64,000 nucleotides of DNA from contig JASISA010000025.1 of NCBI GenBank assembly GCA_031771865.1, positions 3,038,001-3,102,000 on the forward strand, written 5' to 3'. The notes beneath the pieces were generated by a model, which worked only from the letters and a program-made list of their open reading frames with translations, did no database searches and had not been told where the DNA came from. Within the stretch, counting starts at the first letter, position 1. The number at the start of each line of letters is the position of its first letter. This document shows, one piece after another, positions 34,909 to 45,649 of the stretch. A program made the translations under genes and the position numbers. This stretch comes from Nothophaeocryptopus gaeumannii (Eukaryota > Ascomycota > Dothideomycetes > Mycosphaerellales > Mycosphaerellaceae).

Positions 34909-36054
34909 CTAGTCCTTCTCCAAATCCTTCGGCTGCGGGTCATTGATCCCCTCCTCCGTAATAGCAAACATACAATCCGCCTCGGGCAAACAAGGCGAAT
35001 CATAGATCTTGCATATCCTCGTCTCTCCCCTCCCCTTCTTGAGACTTAACCGCGTCGTACTCGCGTGCGCGATAATGTTCCCGCCGATAGGTTTCTTCGG
35101 ATCTGGGTTGAACATGGCTGAAGGACCTCCATCTACCTGCGCAACGACTTGGTTGGTTATGACGACTGCGATACCGAATTCGTCGGCGAGGCGTTGCAGG
35201 ATTCGCATGAATTTCGCGAGGTGTGTTTGTCGGTTGGAGAGTTCGCCGCGGCCTACGAAGTCTGTTCTGTAGAGGGATGTGGCGCTGTCGACGACTAAAA
35301 GGGAGAAGCGGGTTTCGGTCATCATTTGGGCAGCTTGGTTCAACAGCTGCAGTTGGTGGTCTGAATTGTATGCGCGGGCGTAGGCGACGTTGTCGAGGAC
35401 TTCTTCGCCGGAGAGGCCGAAGCGATTTGCGACGGAGAGGAGACGGACGGGGCGGAAGGTGCCTTCTGTGTCGATGTAGAGGCATTTTCCTTCGCCGCCG
35501 CCCATGTCGAAGGGGAGTTGGCAGGTTACTGCGAGGGTGTGGCAGATTTGTGACTTCCCTGTTCGAAACTCTCCGAAGAGTTCTGTTATGCTTCCTGTTT
35601 CTATGCCTCCTGCGAGGAGTGTGTCGAGTTGTTTGGAGCCGGTTGTGACGGAGATGAGTTCGGATCGGCGGGCGTGCATTTCGGTGGCGGTGGTGAAGCC
35701 CATGGGTACGAGCTTGCTGGCTTCGGTGAGGATTTTGGTTGCTTTCTGTTCTGATACGCCTTTTATTGTCTCGAGGATCTTCTTCGGTCTGGTCGTCGAT
35801 TAGCCGGCGTCGCATCGCATTGATGCATATCTCACGCACGTGTACGCCACACTCTCTACCGTATTGTAGCCGGCTTCGACGAACAGCTGGATGTCACGCT
35901 TCGTCAAACCCGCAGTGCCCTACAAGATATCAGCGTGTTGCGTATGTTGCCACTCCAATCGCGTTCCTACCTCGAGTCCAGACAGCGGTGTTGGAGCGCC
36001 TGGACCGCCGGCGAGGCCATCTTCATAGCCCGACTGTGATTGATCGTCTTCCAT
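34909..36054 (-). CDS. RAD51: Recombinase Rad51
   Basis: RecA-family recombinase that forms filaments on single-stranded DNA for homologous recombination. Three exons (36054-35971, 35919-35840, 35788-34909) give 347 aa with consistent phases. The N-terminal helix-hairpin-helix domain reads GTAGLTKRDIQLFVEAGYNT, VESVAYTPKKILETIKGVSE, KATKILTEASKLVPMGFTT. The ATPase core has Walker A GEFRTGKS at about residues 127-134 and Walker B LLVVDSAT near 220; L2-region NPDPKKPIGGNIIAHAS precedes the RLSLKKGRGETRICKIYDSP segment. The tail EEGINDPQPKDLEKD favours Rad51 over Dmc1. The gene is slightly short at the N-terminus compared with yeast Rad51, but similar to other filamentous fungi. Intron 1 (51 nt, GTAGGA donor) and intron 2 (51 nt, GTGCGT donor) lie in the N-terminal region. 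Confidence 0.94.
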
Positions 36055-36717
36055 AGTGTTTGTGGTATCTCACAATCGTGATGAGAGGGAAGTCAAGAGA
36101 AGTGGTGAGTAGGATCTCGGTGGTTACAAGGAAGCTGGGAGAAAGGTCGAGATTGAGGTCGACGCGTTTGCCTCCGACGCGACTTGGCCCTTGCTCAAAG
36201 TCGGTCGCGCCAAGCATCCGCGGCTGCACCTGACCTTTCGAAGCTCGACTTCACCCACCTTCTCACCTCCGGAGGCAACCCTGTCGTCGCTTTGAGTACA
36301 CTCCTCGACCACGTCCTGGTTGCCCCTACTCTCTCACTCCTGCAGAGCTCAATATGCAGGATGCAAGTGATGGACGACATGTCTGGCCTTGTTTGCATGT
36401 GATAGCGGAATGCGTTACTCGTTGCAATACGGTGGCCAAGTACCTCACAAAGCCCCGGCAATCCCACTACTCCGAACATGCCCTCGCGAATGTCCACGCA
36501 GATAACAGACAGCCGAGCTCCTCTCGTATTACACAAAATCCGTCTCCAGACATCGTTCCCATTAAAGTCTTGATCTCATGAATCTACGCGTACTGCGTGC
36601 AGCATCACTCCAGTCCCGAAACCCATCCCTTTGCTCTCACAATGCAACTCCCTTACTGCTATTATACATATAATACACAATTAACTCTCTTCCTTCTCTC
36701 TTACCTCTCCTTTCAGC
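36055..36717. other. RAD51 upstream region with an ATG-less open frame
   Basis: These 663 bp include a plus-strand frame open from 36157 to 36402 with a C-ending codon bias, but it has no ATG before about residue 67. It may be a gene remnant or chance. The rest is pyrimidine-rich sequence next to the downstream gene's 3' end. Confidence 0.4.
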
Positions 36718-38488
36718 TTACACCACACTCGCCCTCGACCCCCTCCCTCCCTCCGAACTCGACTCACTCGGCCGTCTCTTCTTCTTCAGCAGTTTTCGAC
36801 GACTGTCCGCACTACTAGACCGAGGTCGTACACTGTTGTTCTGAAGAGCGCTGTTATTAAGACTGATAGGTGGACCGGATCTGTGCTTCTCCAAGACTGC
36901 TGCTTCCGTGGGAGGCGCTGGAGGTCCGAAGGTCCCTTGTCGAAGGATTTCGAAACCGGTTCCGTGCCCGCGGACAACTTGGGATTGGCGTTTTTCGAAG
37001 GATCCGCGGCCGGGTTGAGGTTGGGGCTTTTCTGGTTCGAGGGGTTGTAGTGGAATTGAAGCCGGAGCAGGAGATTGTACGGATGAAGATGGTGCCGTTG
37101 AGAGCCGTACGTCCGAGGGAGAGATAATCGGGCTGCTCGGAGCCGACACAAATCTATTAATCGATTCTCCCACTTCATTAAAAGAAGACTTCGTTGTACT
37201 TGCTTTCCTGTCGGAGCTAGACGGTCTGTATCCGCCATCGGATAAAGGCGACTGAGGAGCTGTACGGCAGAATTTGACAAAGGGTGTGACGTCCGGTAGG
37301 CTTGATCGACGTACTGCAGGTGGGAGGGTGTCGGGTTTGGGGAGTACGGGGAGGCCGTTTACGGTGGTTCCGTTCATGATTGATGATGAGGGCTCTTTTT
37401 CTGGGGAGAGGGATCTTGTTCTCTGTCGACCGAAGTAGTCGCCCTGTTCGGACGAGCTTGCTGATGTACCCGTATTCGCGATGCTCGCCCATTCGCCACT
37501 GTAGCCTGGCTTCCGCACTCGAGGCGTCAGTTGCCCCGTCTCGGCAGCTTGCGACATTCGGTGACTGTGCATGAGGTCCAGGTCATTTGACTGCTGTCTC
37601 GGTCTCGCTTGAGGTCTGGTTTCTTGATTGAGTAGTCTCGGCGCGGAAGCAGCGATCGGCTCGACGTCTGCGCTGTCACCTGTAGACTGGCCTGATGACT
37701 CGCTGTTACCTAGTGCCTCACCGGCTACGGATTCGCCATTGGGGTGGTAGGATCCAGAGGCGCGGAAGACGGCGTCAATTCCTTCGATTGCGCTTATTGA
37801 TGAGCTTTCACGCACTGCTGGGTTCCCGCTATACTTTGCGTACGAAGAAGGTGGATACTGCTTGGCCTTGGGAGGTCGCGTGATGGTTGCAGCAGCATCG
37901 GGAGAAGGATCTCGGCTGGCATACGGGCTTGAGACGAGTGGTTCCGCAGAGACCGCACGTTTGAAAGAGCTTCCTGGTCTTGCTGTCTTATCCGTAGAAT
38001 TTGACACCGATCGGTCATGTGTCTGCGGGAGTACTTTCTCCAGATCAATTGTGAAATCTTTTCGAGGTACATGGTCCCAAACAGAAGATCTCGACGTGTC
38101 TCGGCTCGCAGGTGGTTCTGGCGTGTTATTCCTTGAGATCCAGACACCCTCGACCTCAACACCGCTCTCAATGGCTCTGATCCCAAATGGCACATCATTT
38201 TCGTTGTCCCTTTGAGCTCTCCTCCGTTGGCTCATCTGACGGGACATGGCTTGCTCCAATTTCTCAGCTTCGGCAAGAGCACGAAACTTGCGCAGTTTCA
38301 TATGTGTTCGATACAGCTTCCCACATGCTAGAGATGCCGTGACAACAAGAGCGCACGCCAGGATCTACATTCCTGTCAGCGCGCACAATTCCACATTCGT
38401 CGGCGGCATTGCCACATCGGGCAGCTACTATACTTACGAAAGTCAGCTTTTCCCATGTCGCCCATCCCGTAAAGAACTTTTTTTCCAT
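36718..38488 (-). CDS. Single-TM protein with long disordered cytoplasmic region (fungal, unknown function)
   Basis: No biochemical function recognised. Exon 1, 38488-38438, encodes MEKKFFTGWATWEKLTF; exon 2, 38364-36718, continues ILACALVVTASLACGKLY, so the single membrane span begins at the splice junction. The total is 565 aa. After the span comes a basic helix (THMKLRKFRALAEAEKLEQ) and a conserved-looking block VPFGIRAIESGVEVEGVWISRNNTPEPP, near residues 75-100. The remaining 450 residues are Ser/Pro/Arg-rich and disordered with many SP/TP sites. The last residues are Lys/Arg-rich (RRKLLKKKRRPSES). Proteins with this N-terminal block occur widely in ascomycetes as uncharacterised proteins, to my knowledge. 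The architecture suggests an ER- or plasma-membrane-tethered adaptor (inference). Confidence 0.78.
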
Positions 38489-40160
38489 TTCGTCTCCTGG
38501 GTCGAGGTCGTGGAAAGAGGTACCCGCACAATGGGCGCAGGTGTAAAATAATAGATCCTAGCGTTGTGCACGGCCAAAGTTAAGCTCGGTCATCTAATGT
38601 GGAGCTTCACGTCAGTGAATAACACCCAACAAGCAAATTCACCTGCATTATCCCATGCTAGATGAAGTTCAAAAACATTAAGATCTGGTGAAGATGAAGT
38701 CCATCGGAGATTTTGTGCACGTACACAATTAGTGACGCTCGGAGCCTGGACGCGGAATAGTGATGGTGGGCCGTGGCAGGCGCGAGGCGCGCAACCTCAA
38801 CGACCAGAGATCGGAACGCTCCAATGGATTTCGATCAAGTCGGTCATGAAGCCGAAGATGCCAATGGGTCTGGTCTATGCGCTATCGTTCGCGAGTCGAA
38901 TTGGTCCGGAGAGTTTCGTGGCCACCGGGTAGCTTGTTGATGAGTATCGTCGCATCGGCGTTGATAGTCGGACCACTACCAACTTCGGTGAACTTGAAAT
39001 TCGCAACGTGTGCGACCTGTCGTATGGCGGTGAACAGCAGCGCCCAAGTGACAAGAATGTAACAGGAACGATCAAATGGTACAAAATTAGTAGCGAACGG
39101 CTGGCAAAGAATGTACAGAAGTGAGCGAGCGAGCGAGCGACTTTGGCAGCTGGCGGAAGTCGAACCTCGAAGAGAAGCGCGCAGCAACCTACCTCCAGTA
39201 TAAGCATGATGGCGGCGAACGTGAAGAGATTCAGCACTATGGTCGCGACATCAGCGAGCATGGCAGTCCTTGTGAGCTTTGTGACACCCGGAGCCTCAAG
39301 TTCCCGTCCGCCTCTTCTCGCCGCAGCTGCAAGTAACCACATTCGCGCCGCATTTGGGTGAAACAGGAGGCTTTCAACGATTCATGCTCCTCCACTCACT
39401 GCATCTCCAATGCCTTTCCAAGTACTTGCAACTTGCACCACGGCAAGACCGACACGTATCGCTCTCATGTCGTGCTATCGTTCGACGTGTTCGCGAAAAG
39501 GCCAAGTGCGCTGAACTGCTTGGACATTTCCCGACGCCGTGGACGAGGGCCCGTGGCGAAATGCAATGCGACGTATGCGACGTCGTTGGATTCCCAAACA
39601 AGCCGTGCTCCAGCTCGACTGCTAGCCCGTTTGGGCGGGAGACACGCTGTCGATGCGCTGCCTTGCGCGCGCGAGAGCAGCACGACTCAATGCCTCCTAG
39701 TAACACGAGCTCGGTCGGAGCCCCAGCTGCTTTCGGGAGTCCTTGCGGCGGGCATGCTGTCCATGTGCGCATCATGTCCGGGAGAGAGCCTACTACTGTA
39801 CCTGATGCATTTCCTTCGGCTGCTGTAGTATTAGCCACTCCATCTGGAGAAGATCTACGGGAATCTGGATCTCCCCATCTCGGTTTTCTTGTATCATTGT
39901 TCGCGGGGAGATGGAGAGTGAGGCACAAGGACACATATGTACAGCCGATGTAATGGAAACCATCTGGCATGCCATGAACAACACGTTGAACGCGTCTTTT
40001 GCGGCTCATAAGGTGAGGTGTCAGATGCGAGGGAGCAGAATGGAGGAGAGGTTCTGTACGAAGGTGGATACTCGGGCGAATAGAAACCTGCTTTCTCGGC
40101 CGAGAAAGCTGAAGGTCTTGGCGCTGAACATATATAAACGTGCGAAGGAATGCAAAAGAA
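38489..40160. other. Gene-poor stretch before the tRNA
   Basis: These 1.67 kb hold overlapping frames on both strands (39354-39953 plus, 39374-40009 minus, 38875-39342 minus). None has a recognisable domain or credible splice structure. One minus-strand frame encodes two hydrophobic stretches near 39220 and 39110, but lacks other gene signs. I call nothing here. Confidence 0.45.
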
Positions 40161-40232
40161 TAGCTCCGGATAGTTTCGATCTATCGACCTACGGGTTATG
40201 AGCCCGTCGCTCCTCCACTGAGCTACGGGGCT
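40161..40232 (-). tRNA. tRNA-Met (CAU), initiator type
   Basis: The minus strand folds as a 72-nt tRNA without intron. The acceptor strand AGCCCCG pairs with CGGAGCT at six of seven positions, with a C4-A69 mismatch. The D arm is GCTC/GAGC, and the anticodon stem is ACGGG/CCCGT around the loop CTCATAA, giving anticodon CAU. The T stem is GATAG/CTATC around the loop ATCGAAA. Initiator hallmarks of eukaryotes are all visible: A1-T72 pair, three consecutive G-C pairs next to the anticodon loop, and A54 in an AUCGAAA T loop. The 3' flank on the minus strand runs into TTCTTTT, a Pol III terminator. The acceptor mismatch and the GCTC D stem (yeast has GCGC) are departures, so function is likely but not certain. 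Confidence 0.85.
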
Positions 40233-40740
40233 GTTGTATTTGAGCCACGAGACTGTGGTCGTTGATAGGATGGCGAGGAAGAAATTTCAATATATGTCCT
40301 CAACCGGCTGTGCACGGCCTCAGGGCGAGTTGACTCATTCACTTGAGACTTGAGACTTGAGACACTTCTACTTTCCCCACATGCGAAGGATCTTGCTTGA
40401 TTCAAGTAGAGCAAAGCGCTCATTCATCGATGGTTCGATTCCGAGGTCACGTCCAACTAAAAGCCCTTGATTTCGTTCATACCCTCCCACAGGCACTTTC
40501 GCATCAGACTTCATCACACATTTCCCATTTCTTCCCACCTCACCTCTTTGCAGTCGACATAGCCCCGATGATTAAGGTAACAAATCATGAGAGTCGAGGC
40601 TTTGATTGCCCTGGACAAAATCCATTACATTCCATCGAGTGACTATAGAAATATTACGCTAAGCAAAACGCCTCTTGGTCACAATACGCTCCCTCACTCG
40701 GGATCCGTCGATTCATTCATCCTATCCAGTCTCACTTCCA
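40233..40740. other. Intergenic between tRNA and orphan ORF
   Basis: These 508 bp have no gene. A TTCGATTCC motif near 40433 resembles a T loop, but no other tRNA arms are present around it. Confidence 0.5.
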
Positions 40741-41309
40741 CTAGTTCTGAGGCTTTGGCTCCTCTGGTGCCGGAAGTGGTGCATCGCGAGCTTGAGGAGG
40801 GTTGACGGGCGGCTTGGGATCCTTTGGTGCCGGCTTTGGTGCGTCGCGAGCGTGAGGCTGGTCAACCGGTGGCTTAGGGAGGCATCGATGTGGCTCACTA
40901 GCCTGTCGAAGAAGGTAGATTGCCATCGAAGGAGCTTCACGCGTTGCCATTGCCTCCGCTAGTGTCACTGACCCATTTTCTTTCCATGATGGCAATACCT
41001 CACAAGGCGTGTCTGCTTCGGAGTCTGAAAAGACTGGAAAATATGATCAATGCTGTCAGAACACAAAGATCCATGTGTAGCGTCAGATGCTGCGTGAGTT
41101 GCATAGCCTGGTGCTGCTGGTGAGAAGTCCGAGCACAGTGTATGGTTCTGTAGCGCGTCAATGCCATCATTGGCAGAGCGATTGTCGCCAATCGCATGCA
41201 CACAAGCTGTAGCGTAACGTCTTGGTCCGAGAGCTTCAAGACCAGGAGCTGGTTCGATCGCGCAACTTCGAAGCTGACGTTCGGCCAAGGTTGTGGCTGG
41301 CTTAAGCAT
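40741..41309 (-). CDS. Putative orphan gene with proline-rich duplication
   Basis: Tentative. Two frames join in phase 0 across a 101-nt intron with a GTGAGG donor at 41003 and a pyrimidine-rich CGACAG acceptor at 40903. The exons 41309-41004 and 40902-40741 give 155 aa. The first exon has no recognisable domain. The second ends in two imperfect copies of a 20-residue Pro/Ala-rich unit (PHARDAPKPAPKDPKPP and PQARDAPLPAPEEPKPQ), encoded by a diverged tandem duplication of about 60 bp at 40750-40880. There are no signal peptide and no TM segment. Without the intron the second frame still contains MPSWKENGS as a possible start. It may be lineage-specific or non-coding. Its position beside the tRNA and the broken HET gene fits an accessory region. 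Confidence 0.35.
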
Positions 41310-42803
41310 ACCCCAGCTTACATCTAAACGTGCTCAGGCGGGAAGCCAGCAATCTATTACCCCATACTATGCCACAACGCCAGTGATCATTCAACAGATC
41401 CCATGCAGGTCGTCAATATGACCAAAAGGATGGAGCCGACGGGTATAGCTAGCGCTGCGTGTAGCTTCGTACGCATGCTGAAGTGCCTCAGCTGCGCCGA
41501 GATCTGTACGGGCCTGCGATCGATCCGGTCTGACGAACACTCATGCCAGTGCAGATGTTTGGTCTCTCGACCGGGGAAAGCCCTTTGGTGCTCTTCTACT
41601 TTGCGAGCTGATGTACGCGTACAATTCGGCCCGAGTATCCTGGGTGCCTGGTATACGGGATGCCTCAGGAAGCAATGCTGGAAGACGCCCAAATTACCAG
41701 ATCGGGCTTCCAGACTAAGCAGACAACCTCCATGTATCTTCTGTGCATTGGTGGTGAAGCGCTATTGTCCATTGGAACGCAAAGGGGAGACTGCGGATAC
41801 GTGCTTCGCGCGATGCTGCCTTTCGTCCAACTCCAGGAGCGATGTCGGCCTTACCTATCAGGCCCAGGCAGATCCGGTACAGGACTGAGAACTTGATCAT
41901 TGCCGATTTGCAATTCCGTTGGCCATCTGAAGAACGGTGGCGAGGTACCGGAGATTGTGGAACACACCGACAGAAAGCTATCGACGTGTTGAGTTCGCCA
42001 CTCCTTGAGCTGTAGCGGTAGTAAGTTTCGGTGTAATCTCACATCTTGCAGAGAAGCTCGTTAAGACACCGGCGCTTCCGGTGTCGCCCACAACATGTCT
42101 TGACGGAGGTCGACACACAAGTCGTCGACGAAACGATGCCATCTCAGTGCCGTCGAGCCGTGAAAAAGCTATGTGCTCGAGGAGAGCGGAAAGACTTGGT
42201 GCAGAAAGTCGAAATCTCGTGCCCTCAGTGCCTGAGCGCCGACGGATGGCAACAAGGTATGGGACGCGGCGAGTGTACTGCAATGAGTATGAAGTGGTAC
42301 TAAACGATCCGTCAATCCGGCGCTGCATTACGTGAGAGACACAAGACGCAACAGTGGAGCGTCGTCCTGGCAGACCGATCAGACTGGAGAAGATGCCATA
42401 GCAGCATATGGAATCCGCCCTCGTGATCTTTGACTTCCTCAAAGTCGGAGAGGGAGAGGGGCCAAGACGAAAGCATCGTGGTGGTGGACGTAGCAGGTCT
42501 TGAGTGATCGTGGTATTTGCTGGTGCTGAACGCTCGGGCGTTCCTGAAAGGACCAGAGCTCCGTGCTGCAGCTTCCGTGTCAAGGAGCGTCAGACTCAAA
42601 CGAGCCAGATCGACTTTGTCTCGGCTGGACCACGATACTCTCCCAGACGCGGCTATACCATCTTGCATTTCGAAACCCCACATCTTTTAGCCTGCATATC
42701 GCGCGAACCCGGTACAGCTTTCGCACACGCAGCCCGATTGTCACTAACTTTGCCTGTATTCCAGAATCCAACCACTCTCCAATAGAGATAATGTGTTGGT
42801 TTC
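41310..42803. other. Gene-poor stretch downstream of the HET pseudogene
   Basis: About 1.5 kb with several mid-sized frames on both strands (for example 41978-42583 minus and 41403-41888 plus). None is assignable. Part could be decayed 3' sequence of the HET gene, because intact HET proteins often run longer at the C-terminus. Confidence 0.4.
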
Positions 42804-44492
42804 CTATGTGGAGCGAGTAGGGTCTGCATATTTGCTCGTTACTGTGCAGGCGTAAGAAGCGTGTGTCATAAAGAAGCAATCGGCGCACTGTTGCGTGAGA
42901 CCACATGGTTGTGACATAGGGGTGTCGGCCCTGCATGGTTTGAACAGAAGTCCCGTAAGGCCGAGACAGTAGATAGTCACAGATGTGTTGCCTTTGCCAA
43001 TGGTGATATTTCGCAGGGTGAAAACGTGTATTTCTGAGCATGGTGTGAGAGATGCTCTCTTTATGTCATACTCTTCGAAAAAGTCGCCAAGGGCATCCAG
43101 TCCCGGTTCGGGATTGTAGAATCCCCATCGACGCATTTCAGACGAGATGATAGCTCTTCTCGCCGGCTGCCTCCATTCCGGGACCCAGCGAGGCCACGGG
43201 TTATCGTACTCCGGCGTCCTTTGCAGACCACACGCTAGAACCGGAATGAGAAGCCCAGCGCTCAGCCATTGCAGGCACATCTCGAGACAGATCTTTTCAA
43301 CTTTGCTCGTGTAGTCGACCTCGATTTTTGAGCCATCCGAGCTAATACCCTTCAATGCGTATGAGATCGCGGTCGTCCGTGCATTTTGTCGTATCGAAAT
43401 GCGTTAGGTCCCATAGTAGCGGACCAAATGCAACAGGATCCGTTACCGGATCATGTTCGCCTAGCATGTACTGTAACACGGGTCGCGTACCTTTAGCGTC
43501 TTCAACCCAAAGATATCGGTTATGCGTGAGAAAGTATTGATTTCGCGTCAAAATCTCTTGGTTCAAATTCCGAGCAGTCAATCGATTTCCGCCGATCAGG
43601 ATTGAGTGACCTCGGGTGCTAAGTAGCACTTCCTTCCTGTATGATCCATCTTCGGCTGAAGTATGCGTTGCGCGCTATACCAGAAAACAAAAGATTCCCA
43701 AGAAGAGGAGGTCATGTGTCCGTCCGCATCGTAGGCAAGGATGTCAAACGATTTCTGCGAAGCACCTAGCAGAAAGTCATGTGTCTCGCCGAGCCAGATG
43801 AGGAGATGCGCCGCCTTACTGTATATGCGATCCATGAGCATGACCTGCTCGCCGAGCTCAATCGAATTTTCTTGATTGATACAAATTGCATCTGCCCAGA
43901 ACGCAGGAGGATCCTTGTTTACAGAGATGTTCCACTTCTCAAATTCACGGGCCCGTATCAATGCTACGTGCAGGTTTTCGATGACTTTAACAGGCAGATC
44001 ATCGAGGAAGATGATGTTGGACATATGTGATCCATCCGCGAAGGAATGACCACAGCGATATGATAAAGCGTAGTATCGGCTTGACTCCCGCAGCGAGGTT
44101 GTAGCAAAGTCGCATTCTATCGTTGCTTTGGCATCGTCGCTTGCCCGGATTGTGACGAGTCGAATGGCATCCGGTGCGGGCAACGGTGGCCATGGACTCA
44201 GCTCTGGAATCACCGGTCGAATCGCGGCGTTGGAATCAGATGGTTCACTTGTATCTTTCCCATGTTCATCAATATCGGTTCCCTTTCCTGTGAAGAAGTC
44301 AAACATATCGCTTCCACTCTCGTCTCCTATGCTATGCGAATCTTCGGAACCGGAACGACATTCGAAAGCTTCATCTCTATTAGGTTCGAAGCTTCCACAG
44401 GAGCTTCGATGAGCCGCAAGTGTTGCTAATTCAGAGCTTGATGGCTGGAGATCATGATCGCTGGCTTTCCTCTTTGACATGTTCGCCTTCAC
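42804..44492 (-). pseudogene. HET-domain (heterokaryon incompatibility) gene broken by three small indels
   Basis: HET-domain proteins mediate allorecognition cell death when incompatible hyphae fuse. The minus-strand frame from 44492 carries an acidic N-terminus and then HET block 1 (YYALSYRCG) and block 2 (FWADAICINQENSIELGEQVM, IYSKAAHLLIWLGE), but stops near 43596. The next conserved block, FSRRWIIQE, lies in a second frame at about 43640-43665. LLSTRGHSILIGGN follows in a third frame, which runs to DDRDLI near 43360, and YALKGISSDGSKIEVDY continues in the original frame to 42804. The breaks fit a 2-bp loss in a GC repeat near 43672, a 4-bp GGAA duplication near 43635 and a 2-bp loss in an AT repeat near 43362, net zero. 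No introns fit. Assembly error is the alternative. Any C-terminal part past 42804 is not recognisable. Confidence 0.75.
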
Positions 44493-44710
44493 CTGCTAGT
44501 CAATGTGTACAAGAATCGAGTGTAGTGGTTCACGTACTTGGACGCGCAGTCAGGCGTCGGAGGATTGTCTCACCGGGAAAAGTTGGAGCCTGAGCATGGG
44601 TTAGAGGGGTAAGCTGTGGACCCAAGACGGATTGTATACCCAAGTCTTCCTTCTTCATTATTCTCGCTTCAGCTGTACAGTCAGTTCCTAATGCTCAAAA
44701 TGTTCCTATT

Positions 44711-45520
44711 TCACTTCGATGCTGCCGCCACAGCTGCCCCGAAAGTGCCTCTTATCGCGCCGACATCAGTCATCGTATTGATCATGTTGAAGCCCCGGCC
44801 CGCCCACTTCTTCGATTGTTCTCCACTAGCCGTGAAAATCGCAGTCCACTTGCCAGCAGCCTGAGTCGCATCGTGAATATTGCCAATGGCCTTCTCCAGT
44901 TCAGGCGCATAGACTCCGATGTTCTCAGGCGGGTAGCCGATCGAATTGCCCAAGTCGACTGGCCCAATGAAGCAGACATCGATACCGGGCACAGCTGCAA
45001 TTTCTTTGATCTGCTCGAAGGCGGTTGCTGTCTCAATCTGAACGCAAATGACGATGCCTTCGTTTGCCTGCTTGAAGTACTCCGAGAGGGATAGCTCCTT
45101 GGGATTGGCGGTCTGCTCGGCGAACTTCTCCATCGCGAATGGGCTTCCAAGGCCTCTATTGCCAACGGGCGGGAATTTGCTGTATTTGACAATGTTCTTC
45201 GCGTCATCCGCAGTCTGCAGTAGTGGAATGATGATCCCATGTGCTCCGGCATCAAGTGCTCGCTTGATCATCCAGTGCTGTCCCTCAGGCACACGAACGA
45301 TGGGTGAAACACCGCAAGCTGCAATAGCTGCGACGCTCTCGTGCATGTTGTCGTCGGAGATGTTGCCATGCTCGCAGTCAATGCATATCCAGTCAAGACC
45401 AGGAGTTCGTGCAATAGCCCTGGACAAATTAGAGCCAGGTAGCATTTGCCAGCCACCAAAGCTCGGCTTCCCTGTCTTGAGGGCTTTCTGGAGACGGTTT
45501 GCGGCTTGCATCTTAAGCAA
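44711..45520 (-). CDS. HpcH/HpaI-family class II aldolase
   Basis: Predicted metal-dependent pyruvate aldolase/lyase acting on 2-keto-3-deoxy or 4-hydroxy-2-oxo acids. A single exon encodes 269 aa, a normal length. Visible active-site blocks are LDWICIDCEHGNISDD (base/His region), SPIVRVPEG (Arg), GAHGIIIPLLQTADDA, the PPVGNRGLGSPFA loop, CVQIETATAFEQI (metal-binding Glu) and CFIGPVDLGNSIGYP (metal-binding Asp). No targeting peptide is evident. A second ATG three codons in, at 45511, is an alternative start. Fungal paralogues are often in sugar-acid or aromatic catabolism, but the neighbours here do not show a pathway, so the substrate remains open. Confidence 0.9.
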   Translation of the reverse strand: MLKMQAANRLQKALKTGKPSFGGWQMLPGSNLSRAIARTPGLDWICIDCEHGNISDDNMHESVAAIAACGVSPIVRVPEGQHWMIKRALDAGAHGIIIPLLQTADDAKNIVKYSKFPPVGNRGLGSPFAMEKFAEQTANPKELSLSEYFKQANEGIVICVQIETATAFEQIKEIAAVPGIDVCFIGPVDLGNSIGYPPENIGVYAPELEKAIGNIHDATQAAGKWTAIFTASGEQSKKWAGRGFNMINTMTDVGAIRGTFGAAVAAASK

Positions 45521-45649
45521 TCTGAGGTCGGTTCTGAGGTGCTGTATTGTGCTCTAGACACCATAGACACAGTGTCATGGTTGAGAGCTCGGCATTCGGC
45601 CAGCAACCCCCCGCTCCATGCGGAGTCAGTCCCTGCATTGTGTCAATGG

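Noticed and set aside
38875..39342. Minus-strand frame with two hydrophobic stretches that could be a small membrane protein
   Set aside because: The C-terminal half has no protein-like features, I found no supporting introns, and no family is recognised.
39354..40009. Frames of about 200 codons open on both strands over the same interval
   Set aside because: Mirror-image open frames in GC-rich DNA are common. Neither shows a domain, signal peptide or splice context.
40425..40455. TTCGATTCC motif suggesting a second tRNA T loop
   Set aside because: Flanking stems do not pair well, and no D arm or anticodon arm is present at the right distance.
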